DNA from: Hirudinaria manillensis
Lineage: Eukaryota > Annelida > Clitellata > Hirudinida > Hirudinidae
Direction: 5' to 3'
Length of the DNA stretch: 64,000 nt
Assembly (NCBI GenBank): GCA_034509925.1
Contig: CM067528.1
Coordinates: 9,581,501-9,645,500, forward strand
In this document: in pieces, positions 20,304-31,274 of the stretch
Layout: the number at the start of each line of letters is the position of its first letter
Numbering within the stretch: the stretch's first letter is position 1
Program-made: the position numbers and the translations under genes
Notes under the pieces: generated by a model
What the model saw: only the letters and a program-made list of their open reading frames with translations
Database searches by the model: none
Told to the model about the DNA's origin: nothing

Positions 20304-20540
20304 TACTACTATTTGGCAAGTAACACACCAATGATAAATTACAAACTGTTATAGAATTCCACCTCCTACTACCTCATGAATATTCAACACCTTACAAACA
20401 AACAAAATGAAAGATATCAAAACGTTATAAGAAAGGTTAACCGGTCCAATTGAAAACATTAGAAAGTTTTAATGAAGCAAAACCTCCTCACAAAACAAAT
20501 ACAAAATCCCTGCCTGGCTGAACTTTCAACTTTTTTGATG

Positions 20541-23500
20541 TCACTCGACGCAAGTCACGTTGAAGGCCTTGACTTGCTGGTAGGATCCGTTGACAGCTAT
20601 GAACGGAAAGTACTTCATGCCGTAACAGGCCGCTCCTGTTAAAGTCAACTTTCGGTCGGTAAACGGACAAAGAGATGGAGTTGTTGCGATAACTTTCAAC
20701 TCACACCATGTTATTATTATTACTCATGTTATATTACAACTTATTATATTTATACCTTATATTTATATATTTATCCCTTTAGGAATGTACGAGTGAACGA
20801 ATGCCTATGAACGAGTGAAATGCATCCTCGGAAGCCAAAAATCCAAGGCCCAAAAGGCACTTCAGAAGATAATGTTGGGCACAAACTGGGCAGAGAAAAG
20901 ATCAGGCAAGTTTTCATTTTAAGTTTTAAAACACTCCAAGAGAAACTTAGCCAATTTAAGGAAAAAAATGAAGTTTAAAAACCCCTCACCGAATTCCCCT
21001 TTCACGTTCAGAGCGATGATGGCTCCGTAAGGTTCCGGGTAAAACCTAATGATCCTCCTGACCACGAATTCCGTGGCCCTGGAAGGACTCCAGCCGGACT
21101 CCATGAGGCTGACGACGTGGAAGCTGAAAAGTTAAAAAACCGCTATCTGATCTTAAATGACCAGAGGGGTGATAAACTAAACTTAAAAATTGAATAATTA
21201 ACTAATGTGAATAGATTAATATAAATCAATGTGGAAATTATAGTAAACTCAATGAAGTGCGCAGACGGATAACCTTGGCATGAACCTCATGAGGCTGTCG
21301 CCATCACCCGTGGCTGCAGCCCCGCCCACCTCGCTGTCCGCGTAACCCCCTGACCCAGGAATTGGGGTGTCTCCGACTCTCCTGGATTTTGGAGTTAATT
21401 TTTAAGGTTTTGCTTAATGAGCATTGGTGACTTTGTCAAAACAGTCATTATAGTAGTAACATTAATAATAATATTAAGTAACCATTACCATATTTGTTAT
21501 CATATTATCTTTCATGTCAGAGGCAAAATTATGATAGTAATGATTATTATCACTTTTTAACAGAAGTCTGTCATGGATGAGAGAGCAATTAAGATCTTGA
21601 TTGCTAACCCTCGAATTTTGAAATTCAGTCCATTGGTCGAAGTTCCTGTGGCCACGTGACCATTCAAGTCCACGGCAACCATGGCTATCGTGTCGTGCTC
21701 CTCCGGCTCTCCTTCTGCTGTTCTTCTTAAATTTTAATTACTTTCTTAGTGTTTAGTTCATATTTTATTACCATAAGAGCGATAAGAGCGGATATTTTGA
21801 TTTCACTCTCGACCTTTTGAACGATTTAATTGTCTCAAATTTCGTTTCTGGGTCTTAAGTTCAGTGTTTTTCTGTTTCTATTTTGCCGAGCATCTTTTTC
21901 GCTATGCCTAGGTCAACAAAAACATCTACATCGGAAGACTTCCCGAGAGAAGTCCTGGGCGACTTTTCAGAAAGTATGTTCGAAAAAATGCTGCAGATGA
22001 ACGACAAATTAATGACTAGTTTCAATGAGAAACTCAGCGAATGTACGGCCAAATTGATGGAAAATATGACAGCAATGTTTCAAAATATGTTGATGCAAGT
22101 CACTAAATCATTCACAGACTACCTAACAACCACTCTCGCACCATTGTTATCAAAACTTGAGACTATTAAGGACAACAATTTGAATGCAACTGCAGATATT
22201 GACGCTGTTGCAAAATTAACGACCAAAGCCTTATTAGACTTCGAGAAGGAGAAGAGTGACGTTGAGCGGAGGCCAACTAATGTCATTGTCTCAGGACTTA
22301 CACAAAGACCTGACACAAATGACTCCACAATATTCGAGGAATTCTGTGAACAAAATCTGACTGTCAAGCCTCGAGTGATTAAGACCAGGAGATTGGGTAG
22401 AGACAGAGTTCCTACTTCCAAGCTCTGTGTCACTCTTGAAAGCAAAAGTTGTGTTGATTCAATCCTATCTTCATCTCAGGTACTTAGATCTTCACCCGAC
22501 CCTGAGCTGAGGAAAGTGTTTTTCAATCGCGACTTGACACGTTTGCAATCAGAATAAGCATATCTTCGGAGGGTTGGGAGACGCTCAGCTTCTCGAGATC
22601 AACCTGTGGCTCCTACAAAGCCCTTTCGATGAAAGACATCTGACATGCAAGTGTATTTTAACAAATCTCAGAAGTTGCAACAATAAATTTAATGAAGTGT
22701 TTCTGTTTTTGAGCTCAGAGGATCCTGATATTTTTTGCTGCACAGAAACATGGCTTAATTCTGACTCCCCCAACTCATTGTTTTGTCCCAATGGCTACCA
22801 TGCGATTAGATGGGACAGAGACACAAAAGGGGGTGGAGTCATGCTAATTATCAGAAACTGTTTTTCATATGGAGTAGTTAAGATTCCGAATGAGTTTTCC
22901 AATATCGAACTTGTTTGTGTTGACCTGTCAACAAGTCATACCACGTGCAGAATAATACTCTACTATCGTTATGGAGGTTTTGACGTGGAGGCCGAGAACT
23001 ACGCCAATGAGAGCATCAAGTGTTTTTATCATCTTTGTTCAATCAAACACACCATCTGCTTACTCGGAGATTTCAATCTCCCTGCCTTCAATTGGACTTG
23101 ATGCACAATCAATCATGCAGTACCAAATAACAATATCTACAGAATGTTTTTTGACTTTTTCAATGACTATGGGTTACATGAGTATTGGAAGGTTCCACAG
23201 ATATGTCGATAGTAAGTTTCTTATCCGAGATCGCCCATCCCTCTGGTGACCCATCAGAAATAGGTGACATCTTCAACTACTACTTTTCCTCAGTTTTTAC
23301 AACTGATGATGGAAAGAATCCTGAATTTTCCCTTCAAAAGCAAACATAAATAGGGGAAATTAGATTCACACCAGATATAGTGCGATTGATGTTGTTAAGC
23401 CTTGACTCTTCACTATCTTCAGGTCCAGATGGAATACCTAACATCTTTTTAAAGAAATGTGCAACATTTCTGGCTTTGCCACTTGCCCACATATTTGATA

Positions 23501-25398
23501 TTTCACTTAAAGATCAAAGATTAACTGCAGAATGGAAAATTGCATCGGTTACTCCTATACATAAGAAAGGACCCACCGTTCTCCCTGAAAACTACAGACC
23601 TATTTCGATCACATCAACTTGTTGTTGTGTAATGGAGAGGATCATCAACAAAACAATTATGCACCATTTACTGCACCACAAATTAATAAGCAAGGATCAG
23701 CACAGATTTGTCAGAGGCAGATCTACTGTAACAAATCTTCTTGAATGCATACAACAGTGGTCGGAAGCACTCCAATCTAGACAGTCAGTGGATGTTGCAT
23801 ATCTCAACTTCAAAAAGGCTTTCGACTCAGTATCACACTACAAACTCTTAAGCAAACTACCTCATTACAGCATCAGTGGCGACATTATAGGATGGCCCAC
23901 CGACTTCCTATCATTGAGGAGCCAACGTGTTAATATCGGTGGAATTCTAGCAGATATGGCCTGTGTCACCAGCGTCGTCCCCCAGGGCAGTGTACTTGGA
24001 CCTAATCTCTTCTCACTATACATCAATGACCTCCCAAATCTGTTTAAAGATACTAATATTGTCTGCAAACTATTTGCAGACGATGTTAAGCTCTACTGCC
24101 TCCCAACGCCTTCACAAACACAGTTACAATCAGCTCTTGATAAGGTCGCACAATGGAATAATACATGGCAGTTGCAACTCGCACCCGATAAATGCCAGAT
24201 CTTCACTATAGCCGGCCGCAGAAAGAAAACAGGCGAACTCCAGAAATACTCCATCAACGGTCAGACCCTTCAAATCGTGGACATGATTAGAGATCTCGGA
24301 GTCGTAATAGGTCCTTCTTTGAAGTTCATTACCCATATTGAAGCCATCACTCACAAAGCTGCCAAAATCTGTTGGATGATCAGGAAGTCTTTTTCTGCCA
24401 AAGACCAGGAAACCTTAAAGCTTGCCTTCTGCACTTACGTCAGACCCATCCTCGAATATAGTTCACCAGCCTGGAATCCCCACCATATATTTCTCATTGA
24501 CAGAATTGAAAAGGTTCAGAAAAGATTCACTAAATCAATACCTTTTGTCACATCATATTCATACATGGATAGACTAAAACTCCTCAATCTCCTCACCTTG
24601 GAAAAGTGCCGCCTCCTGGCAGACTTGACCTTCTGCTTCAAACTGCTAAAGGGTTTTGTAGACTCTCCCCTGAAACATTTCCTGGTTCTTCGAAGTTATT
24701 GCGGCACAAGGGGTCACAATCTCAAACTAAAACAATGCAAATTTTCTACCGACATCGTTAAATATTCCTTTTGCAATAGGATTGTTCAACCTTGGAACTC
24801 ATTACCACCTGATTTTGTTAATGCTACAACCGTTTCAAGATTCAATGCACTTATATGAGACTTTGATCTTAGCAAATACCTTACATATAACTGACTCTCA
24901 TTGTAGTCATTATCGCCACCATGACTCACACTGTCATTTGTCATTGCTCGAATTGACAAAACTGTGTTAGTGGTCCTATTGGGCCCTTCAGTTTGTAAAT
25001 AAATAAATAAATAAAATAAAAATAAATATTTTAAAATTTAATTCATAACTTTATGTAGCACCAAACTGAGAGACTTTTTCAGAACTTCTCAGAAGCAACG
25101 AGTTTGTTTAAGAAACAATGAAATGGTAAAAGAAAATCTCCATACTTTATGCAAGATCCCCCACTCGGTCCACATTCCATCGTGGGCTCGTAAGGTCCGC
25201 AGTATTTTGTCGGATCCGGTTTGACGTTCTGAAATTCATTCCTTTTTAATTCATTCCAGGTTATTGCATCATTCAAGATAATAAATGTAATATTAATATT
25301 AAGTAACTATTATCATATTTATTTATCATATTATCTCTAATGTCAGAGGAAAAGTTACTCATAGTAAATGATTCTAATTATTGTTGTTATTGTTATTA

Positions 25399-25436
<38 letters not shown>

Positions 25437-26981
25437 TAGTTAGTGACAGAACTTGATCATGTGATGATGATTAAGATCTAAAGAGAGTTTAAAATATTTA
25501 AAGGGCTTCCTCATCCCCATTTTGAATAAAATAACCAACTTTCCAAAAGTTCGGTTGGCAGTCGTTGTTCTTCCAATCTTTCCACAACTTCTTCGAATAA
25601 TCTGTCATCAAGCTGGTCTTGTTGAAGCCCATGGAGACGGCAAACTGCGTTGCTGAATTGCAGATTTTAAACTAGGATTTTATGCGCATTAATTTCTTTT
25701 AATTTAAATTATACAATTTAATTAAAAGAAACATTTAATACATTTTGACCAACAGCTTCAGTGCAATAGAAAAACACAAAGATTTTAAAGGATGCAACAC
25801 CCTCCTTTAAATTGGTCCTTTGTAATGCATGTAATCCAGCCTAAAAACAATTCCTATTGTAAAGGGCAGAGCCAAAAGAAACGGATGCTTATTCACAGAT
25901 TTTATAACATTATAACATTTGCAGCACCCATGGAAACACACTGCATGCATTCATTGGTGATGAAATCACAAAGGGTAAATCGGTTTACATGCAAAGTAAT
26001 AATACGGTAGTAGTTTACCTGACTCGCCGACAAGAAGAGAGTGTTTCGTGTGCTGGAGGACGTGTTTTGCAACGGCAATGGCTTCCTTGATTTCCCTCAG
26101 ACCTCCAACTGCACCAACGTCCATTGTGGTTCTTGAACAATTATAAATTGGTGAACAGAAGAGGAAAGTATAGCATAAAATGTTTGATGTCTGATGATTT
26201 CATTTCATGTCTAAATCATTGCATGTGAAACTTTTAACCTTTTAAGTAGTTTTTAAGCTGCCAAATGATTCTCAAACATTGGCAATTATTCTAGTCTTTA
26301 TTTTATCATAACATCATTTATCAAGTCTACCATTAGAAGCTGTATTTTTCTCATCCAGAACAAGTTATTAAATATATTTGAAAAGCTCAGATCCAACATC
26401 TTACTTTTGAAAGATTTATTTTAACAGTTCCAAAATTATAGCTAAAATAAGAGTGTATTTCCTTAGAATTTCCATTCCTTAGAATTAAATGATAGAATCA
26501 CTACTTATAGAATCAGTAATCACCCCTCTGATGCTCTTCAAGTGTATTCAAATTGAGATCTCTTTTATGACATGTAAAGCCACAAATAACTACAACAAGT
26601 AAAACTCATCAACACTGACCCATCCATGACAAGAGCATCCAAAGTTGTTTCCCCTCCCTCGTCAGGGCTTCCTCCGAAGCCGACAGATTTCCGACACTGT
26701 TCTCTCTCGCAGTAGCTGCATCCTTCCACCACGGCATCGATGGCACTGCCATGGGACTTCAGAACTTCCAAAGCTAATAAAAAAAGAAGATTCAATTTTA
26801 AATTAATTAAAAAACACAGAATAAATATACTTCTTTCAAGTTTGTACTAACCAATTTTGCTAGCTTCGGGTAAGTCCCACGTAGTTATAAGGATTGGGGT
26901 CGGTTGAAGTTCTTCCCCAAAGAGTCCTTGAAACAGCAAATTCAAAACTAGGCACAAACAAGTTCGTCGACCCGACAACAT
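20541..26981 (-). CDS. AGA: N4-(beta-N-acetylglucosaminyl)-L-asparaginase, copy 1 (aspartylglucosaminidase)
   Basis: Lysosomal Ntn-hydrolase that cleaves the GlcNAc-Asn link of glycoproteins. Nine exons in transcript order: 26981-26852, 26773-26620, 26131-26019, 25652-25540, 25228-25146, 21725-21609, 21381-21274, 21123-20990, 20635-20541. They are in phase and encode 348 residues, close to the family's usual 346. A signal peptide leads the protein (hydrophobic [14 protein letters not shown]). Family landmarks in order: [61 protein letters not shown], the autocleavage/nucleophile site EEHDTIAM with Thr intact, [16 protein letters not shown] and ATGDGD. A 3.4-kb intron between exons 5 and 6 carries an antisense LINE; copy 2 lacks this intron. 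All catalytic landmarks survive, so it is probably functional. Confidence 0.93.
21462..21550. repeat. Intronic repeat copy A (about 90 bp) in AGA1
   Basis: Lies in the intron between exons 21725-21609 and 21381-21274. It matches 25281-25380 in the same orientation, sharing AATATTAAGTAAC, TTATCATATTATCT and ATGTCAGAGG in the same order and spacing with scattered differences. Confidence 0.8.
21883..22557 (+). pseudogene. LINE ORF1 (coiled coil plus RRM-like domain)
   Basis: A 224-residue frame. About residues 20-120 are Met/Leu/Lys-rich and helical, a likely coiled coil. Residues 130-200 carry NVIVSGL...[11 protein letters not shown], typical of the RNA-binding ORF1 domain of CR1-type elements. 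The frame stops soon after [12 protein letters not shown], where related proteins usually continue, so it is probably truncated. The usual role is RNA binding and chaperoning of the element's transcript. Confidence 0.7.
22574..23101 (+). pseudogene. LINE ORF2, endonuclease portion (truncated)
   Basis: AP-endonuclease-like fragment: an N-terminal NLRSC core, [11 protein letters not shown] with the catalytic-type Glu, [10 protein letters not shown], and LLGDFNLP with the Asp/Asn pair. It ends at a stop after PAFNWT, and the following 280 bases contain several stops before the RT frame resumes, so ORF2 is broken. Confidence 0.8.
23380..24858 (+). pseudogene. LINE ORF2, reverse transcriptase portion
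   Basis: A 492-residue frame with RT blocks in order: [34 protein letters not shown], motif [31 protein letters not shown], and motif [11 protein letters not shown], followed by thumb and CR1-type C-terminal sequence. The first catalytic Asp of motif A is replaced by Asn (23806-23808). The TGA at 24856 is followed in frame by about 12 sense codons and another stop, suggesting a premature end. Not expected to be active. Confidence 0.9.
25281..25380. repeat. Intronic repeat copy B (about 90-100 bp) in AGA1
   Basis: Partner of 21462-21550, located in the intron between exons 25652-25540 and 25228-25146. The two copies bracket exons 5 and 6 and the LINE-bearing intron. Confidence 0.8.
25396..25435. 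repeat. (ATT)n microsatellite, intronic
   Basis: About 40 bases of ATT repeat directly beside intronic repeat copy B. Confidence 0.85.
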
Positions 26982-27483
26982 CTCAATTATCATAAGTCAA
27001 CCTTCTTAACTGCGCATTAAAGAAACGATTTCGCGGTTGGGCAATTGAACTTTTATTTATAGATTCTCGATATCAAGCTGGCAAGTCGAGTATTCTAATC
27101 AATAAGTCCTCTTTTTAGATTATACATTTTAGTAGCTCAATTTTTGTACACAAGAACTTCAGACTCGCTTCGACACATCAGTCCTCACTTCTGGTCCTTT
27201 TCCTTAAAAATATTCACTAAAATCTCCGCAGCACTTTCGAACTACTCGAAGCAGACAAGCCGTCAACCGCCAACACGTAAACATAAGGGAGACAAGCGCA
27301 TGACACAGTTGGTGGCTACTAAATTGAAATTGATACTTATGTGACGCATGACGACTACTGATCATCAGCTTGCCAGTATTTATTTATCAACTGATTTCTG
27401 TATTTTTTAATCATCTTTGTAAAATCAATTTGGTACGGTTAAAATAAGAGGCCAGAATCCATAAAAATTGAAACGAATGTCAT

Positions 27484-27489
27484 TTTATT
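27484..27489 (-). promoter_or_regulatory. Polyadenylation signal of AGA copy 2
   Basis: TTTATT on the plus strand reads AATAAA on the minus strand, about 40 bases beyond the TGA stop. Confidence 0.6.
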
Positions 27490-27528
27490 GGAACGTGCAC
27501 ATCAACACAATGACACATCGCTACTGCA

Positions 27529-29229
27529 TCACACCAAACACGTCACACTAAAAATTTTCACAGAATCCCAGTTTGACATCATGACAGTGAATGGGAAGAA
27601 TTCCATCCCATGACATGAGGCGCCTGCAAAAATATGGAAACACTTCAATTTCATAAAAAAAAAAAACAAACTCTAAGATTGAATAGATAAAAATTGACAT
27701 TAAATAAAAACTGCGACTAAGTTCAATCGACCTACCAAAATCACCATTCTTGCTTACAGATATCACAGCACCAAAGAACTTTGGATAAAATCTAGAAATT
27801 CTTTGTATGACAATTTCTGAAGCTCTAGTGGGAGACGTACCATACCTCATCAGCTCCACAGCATGAAAACTAAAGAAATATAAGACATCATTGATCACAT
27901 TGTTACCAAACAATGCAAGCCTCTGCACTAGGGACAGACCTAGGTGCAAATCGCATCATAACATCTCCATCTCCAGTAGCAGTGGCTGCTCCAACTTCAT
28001 TGTCAGCATATGCTCCACTTCCCACTATGGGAGAGTCACCTACCCTCCTGAAATAAAGATGCTGTTAAATTAAACATCATATATGCAATTTAGATGAACA
28101 CATGACAATGGTTAAATAATTAAAGCAGGAGTGAATTATCTTTTGGCCAAACTGCAAAACCAATACATTATTGATTGATGTGTTTTTTAACAAAAAAACG
28201 CTCCATCCATCTATTTATTTGGTTGCAAAAGATATGCACCCTGGAATTTTAAACTTGGCACCATTTGTGGATGTTCCAGCAGAAATATTTCCTGAGGAAT
28301 CGATGGCCATAACTCCAATTGTGTCATGGTTGTGTTGGTTGATGTCATATCTGGAAAATGGACCTCTTTGTTTGACTGGGACCGGTTTAAATGGCCCACA
28401 GTTCTCGCTTGGATCAGGATAAACATTCTTCAAATGATTATTTTAAATCTTACTGTTTTTTAATGCATTACTGTAAAAAAAACATCACAAAAGTCTGTAA
28501 AAACAAACTCACTTTCCAAAAATTTGGTTGACATTTTTCAGATTTCCATCTTTTCCACATTCGTATAGACTCATCAGAACTTAGATTTGATTTATTAAAG
28601 CCCATAGAAAGAGCAAACTTTGTTGCTAGAATAGGTATGAATATTTTAATGCAAAGTAATAATAATAAACTCTGATAATATAACCTGATTCCCCAACCAA
28701 AAGTGTATGTTTGGAATGTTCAAGAACCATCCTAGCCACTTTACTCACGTTTTTTATTTCTCGCAAATTTGCCACTGCTCCAACATCCATAGTCAACCTG
28801 CAATTTCAGCAAACTTTTGGACTTTCTTAAACTGTTTGATCATCAACTTACCAGTGAATAACAAAGCAAATCAAAACAAAGACCCATCCATAATCATTGC
28901 ATCCAGATAAGACTCTCCATCTTCATCTGGGCTTCCACCATACCCAACAGTACCATCGCACTGGTCCTCCTCGCACTGGCTACAGGCTGAAACCACCGCA
29001 TCCAAGGCTTGACCACCAGGTTCGAGCAATCGTCTCCAACCTTTGCAAAATTATTCAAGTTAAAGGAATATCTGCTTTTATATCTTCAAACAGATTCACC
29101 TGCTTCTGTCGCTCTTGGAAATTTCCATGTAGATATCACTATAGCACTAACGTTTCCGTTTTTCCTTCTGTCTTCTTCCGCAAAAATGCAGGTAAACAAA
29201 ATAACAAATAATAATGGAGAGTATGGCAT
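27529..29229 (-). CDS. AGA: N4-(beta-N-acetylglucosaminyl)-L-asparaginase, copy 2
   Basis: Tandem paralogue of the upstream copy, same strand and same reaction. Eight exons in transcript order: 29229-29100, 29040-28884, 28797-28685, 28625-28513, 28427-28240, 28047-27940, 27869-27736, 27623-27529; 345 residues. The N-terminus starts [17 protein letters not shown], a signal peptide. Landmarks: [55 protein letters not shown], nucleophile site [28 protein letters not shown] and a terminal VTCLV. Except for the first intron, where copy 2's next exon is three bases longer, shared exons have the same lengths and phases as in copy 1 (113, 113, 108, 134 and 95 nt). The exon 28427-28240 corresponds to two exons of copy 1. 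Introns are short and free of large insertions. Expected to be active. Confidence 0.93.
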
Positions 29230-29679
29230 GCTTTTTAAACGATCAAAGTTCTCTTCGTCGCAATAAACGCTCGTTATCGGGAAATACGCTCTTGGGTTTA
29301 ATTTTATCATTCAAGATTGTTACAATCCTGCATGTATATTACTAATTATCTTTGTCTCAGGACTCACCTCACTTTCTAAGCCACATCTTTAACGGCGCTT
29401 ACCATCAGAGTTGAATAAAAACTTTGAGAATAAATTGAAAATTTAGCAGCTTTTAAAAATTTTCTTCTGCAAAAAAATGTAGATATGAATTAGTTTATTG
29501 ATATCTGGTAAAACTAACAATACTGGAAACGTAGGCTAAGGGCTAATTTTTTTTAATGAAAAAGGTCGTTAACGAGTTTCCTTCGAATGCGCATGTCTAG
29601 TAGTGTTCGACCCTGGGGTTTTTTTTTGTTATTAAGTCGACCTTAGTGATGAGCAGCGCAGATACCATCATTTGAGAAG
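29230..29679. promoter_or_regulatory. Divergent intergenic region between AGA copy 2 and the 15-PGDH-like gene
   Basis: Only 450 bases separate the two start codons, on opposite strands, so both promoters must lie in or overlap this segment unless 5' UTR introns extend further. No TATA element was assigned. Confidence 0.45.
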
Positions 29680-30926
29680 ATGTTGAAGAACTTGTCTGCC
29701 ATAGTTACAGGGGGTGCAAAGGGAATTGGCAAGTCCATTGCTGAGTCCATAATTAAGCATGGTGGAAAGGTAAACTAAACTTCAGGTTATAATCTGAGCT
29801 TCTTACCTACCAACTAACTTTAGGTGACCATTCTGGATTTAGACAGTGGCAAAGGTTCTGAAACTGAAAAACAATTCAACAAAGCCTATGGAGATGGATG
29901 TGTTATGTTTGAAAAATGTGATGTAACTAATTCAAATAACTTGAGAGGTATGTTTATCAGAATTAAATGTAATTAATAAACTGGTAATGTATATTGAAAT
30001 GGCATTGACAGAATCTTTCCTGAAAGCCTCTGATAAGTTTGGTGGCTTAAATTTGCTTGTAAACAGTGCAGGAGTTGGAACATTTGAAGAGGATCAATGG
30101 AGAAAAACCATTGATGTCAATCTTGTGAGATTTCTTTGGTTTATCAAAATTTTGCAAGATGCATTTACATTTGGTCATATTGCTTTTTGTTCCAGGTTTC
30201 AGTAATTGAGTGTTGTAATCTTGGAAAAGAACTAATGGTAAAATCCGCACATGATGGCATCTTGAATCATATTATAAACATTGCATCTGCTGGAGGTTCC
30301 TGTCTGCAAAATCTAAAATAATTTTTTGTTTATTAACTCTGAAATAATTCATTAATACTGGAATTAAATTGCTGCTTAATTTTTGATTATAGGTCTCACA
30401 GGCATGGCAGTTGATCCAGTTTATTCAGCATCAAAGCATGGAGTCGTCGGATTATCCAGGAGCTTGTCGGTAAGCGAGGTTCTTGCAATAAATCAAATAC
30501 ACGATTGAAACAGTTTGATTTCTAACTATAAAACATTTTCACAGCAATTCTCCGATTACTTAGAATTCAAATTCTTGACGTGTTCCTATTATTAACATCC
30601 TACAGGAAAGATGGGCTCCTCTGAAAATTCGAGTCAATTGCCTTTGCCCCATGTTTGTGGATACAGACCTGTTCAAAGATGGCTCAAAAATAAATGATGA
30701 GTACGACCAACTGCTGAAGGAAATGCCTCTCCTAAAGTAATTTTTAACTCCTTTAAGTTTATAATAATATGTCAACCCCTAGACCCACAACCCAATCACA
30801 TTTTCAAGCACATCTGATGTGGCCAAAGCCTTTGAGGAACTCCTCAAAGAAAACACTTCTGGGGAGATTGTGCACATTTCACAAAAGGGCTCCAAGCAGA
30901 TGAACAAAAAGATAATAAACTTGTGA
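29680..30926 (+). CDS. HPGD: 15-hydroxyprostaglandin dehydrogenase-like short-chain dehydrogenase
   Basis: Cytosolic NAD-dependent SDR. The vertebrate enzyme oxidises the 15-hydroxyl of prostaglandins; the substrate here is inferred. Seven exons in phase: 29680-29769, 29824-29947, 30012-30124, 30196-30295, 30393-30469, 30606-30736, 30809-30926; 250 residues versus 266 in human. Landmarks: VTGGAKGIGKS (residues 9-19) binding the dinucleotide, ILDLD with an acidic residue after beta-2 favouring NAD, CDVTNS, LLVNSAGV, NIASAGG carrying the catalytic Ser, and YSASKHGVVG carrying the YxxxK pair. The start ATG gives the usual short N-terminus before the glycine motif. The last acceptor (ttttcaag at 30808) is chosen for frame, giving NTSDVAKAFEELL. 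Other members of the family are possible. Confidence 0.86.
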
Positions 30927-31015
30927 ACAGGGCAACAAAGTAGCTCCAGAGTTTTAACTCCTAGTACAAAATTTGTCGACTACACACCATACAACTAAAT
31001 TGATAATTCTTACAA

Positions 31016-31021
31016 AATAAA
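31016..31021 (+). promoter_or_regulatory. Polyadenylation signal of the 15-PGDH-like gene
   Basis: AATAAA 90 bases beyond the TGA stop. Confidence 0.6.
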
Positions 31022-31203
31022 TCAGAATTCTTCAGAATTGTTGTTTGCAATTCATTGGCATTCATGTCCCTTCTGTATATAATTTTGCACCAATTGGCAT
31101 GGAAGATACAGGTAAAGAGTTGCTCTCAAACCAGACAGTCACAAAAACAAATCATGTAACAAAACCGCATGCGTAGAACATGCACAAGCAACTGCCCAAG
31201 GCG

Positions 31204-31209
31204 TTTATT
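31204..31209 (-). promoter_or_regulatory. Polyadenylation signal of SET
   Basis: TTTATT on the plus strand reads AATAAA on the minus strand, about 66 bases beyond the SET stop. The 15-PGDH-like gene and SET converge here, with under 200 bases between their polyadenylation signals. Confidence 0.6.
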
Positions 31210-31274
31210 AAAACTATCGATTTCATTCCAAATGGCCAATGTATCAACAGTCATTTTTTTTTATCTAAGATGAA

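Larger units (their letters stand above)
17831..20540. other. Intergenic, no gene recognised
   Basis: Unremarkable spacer with a 16-base G run (19809-19824) and an ATT microsatellite (20258-20302). The 3' end of the AGA1 transcript must fall near its lower boundary, but I saw no clear AATAAA on the minus strand there. Confidence 0.5.
21780..25018 (+). mobile_element. CR1/jockey-like non-LTR retrotransposon, decayed, inside AGA1 intron
   Basis: Inserted antisense to the host gene. Order: ORF1 (about 21883-22557), AP endonuclease remnant (22574-23101), a frame-broken stretch (23102-23379), reverse transcriptase (23380-24858), and a 3' tail of TAAA-type repeats (about 24996-25018). The end of the RT frame shows the TRGH...WNSLP layout typical of CR1/L2/Rex elements. 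The 5' limit is uncertain and I could not define a convincing target-site duplication; AT-rich flanks at about 21728 and 25031 are only similar. Confidence 0.88.
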
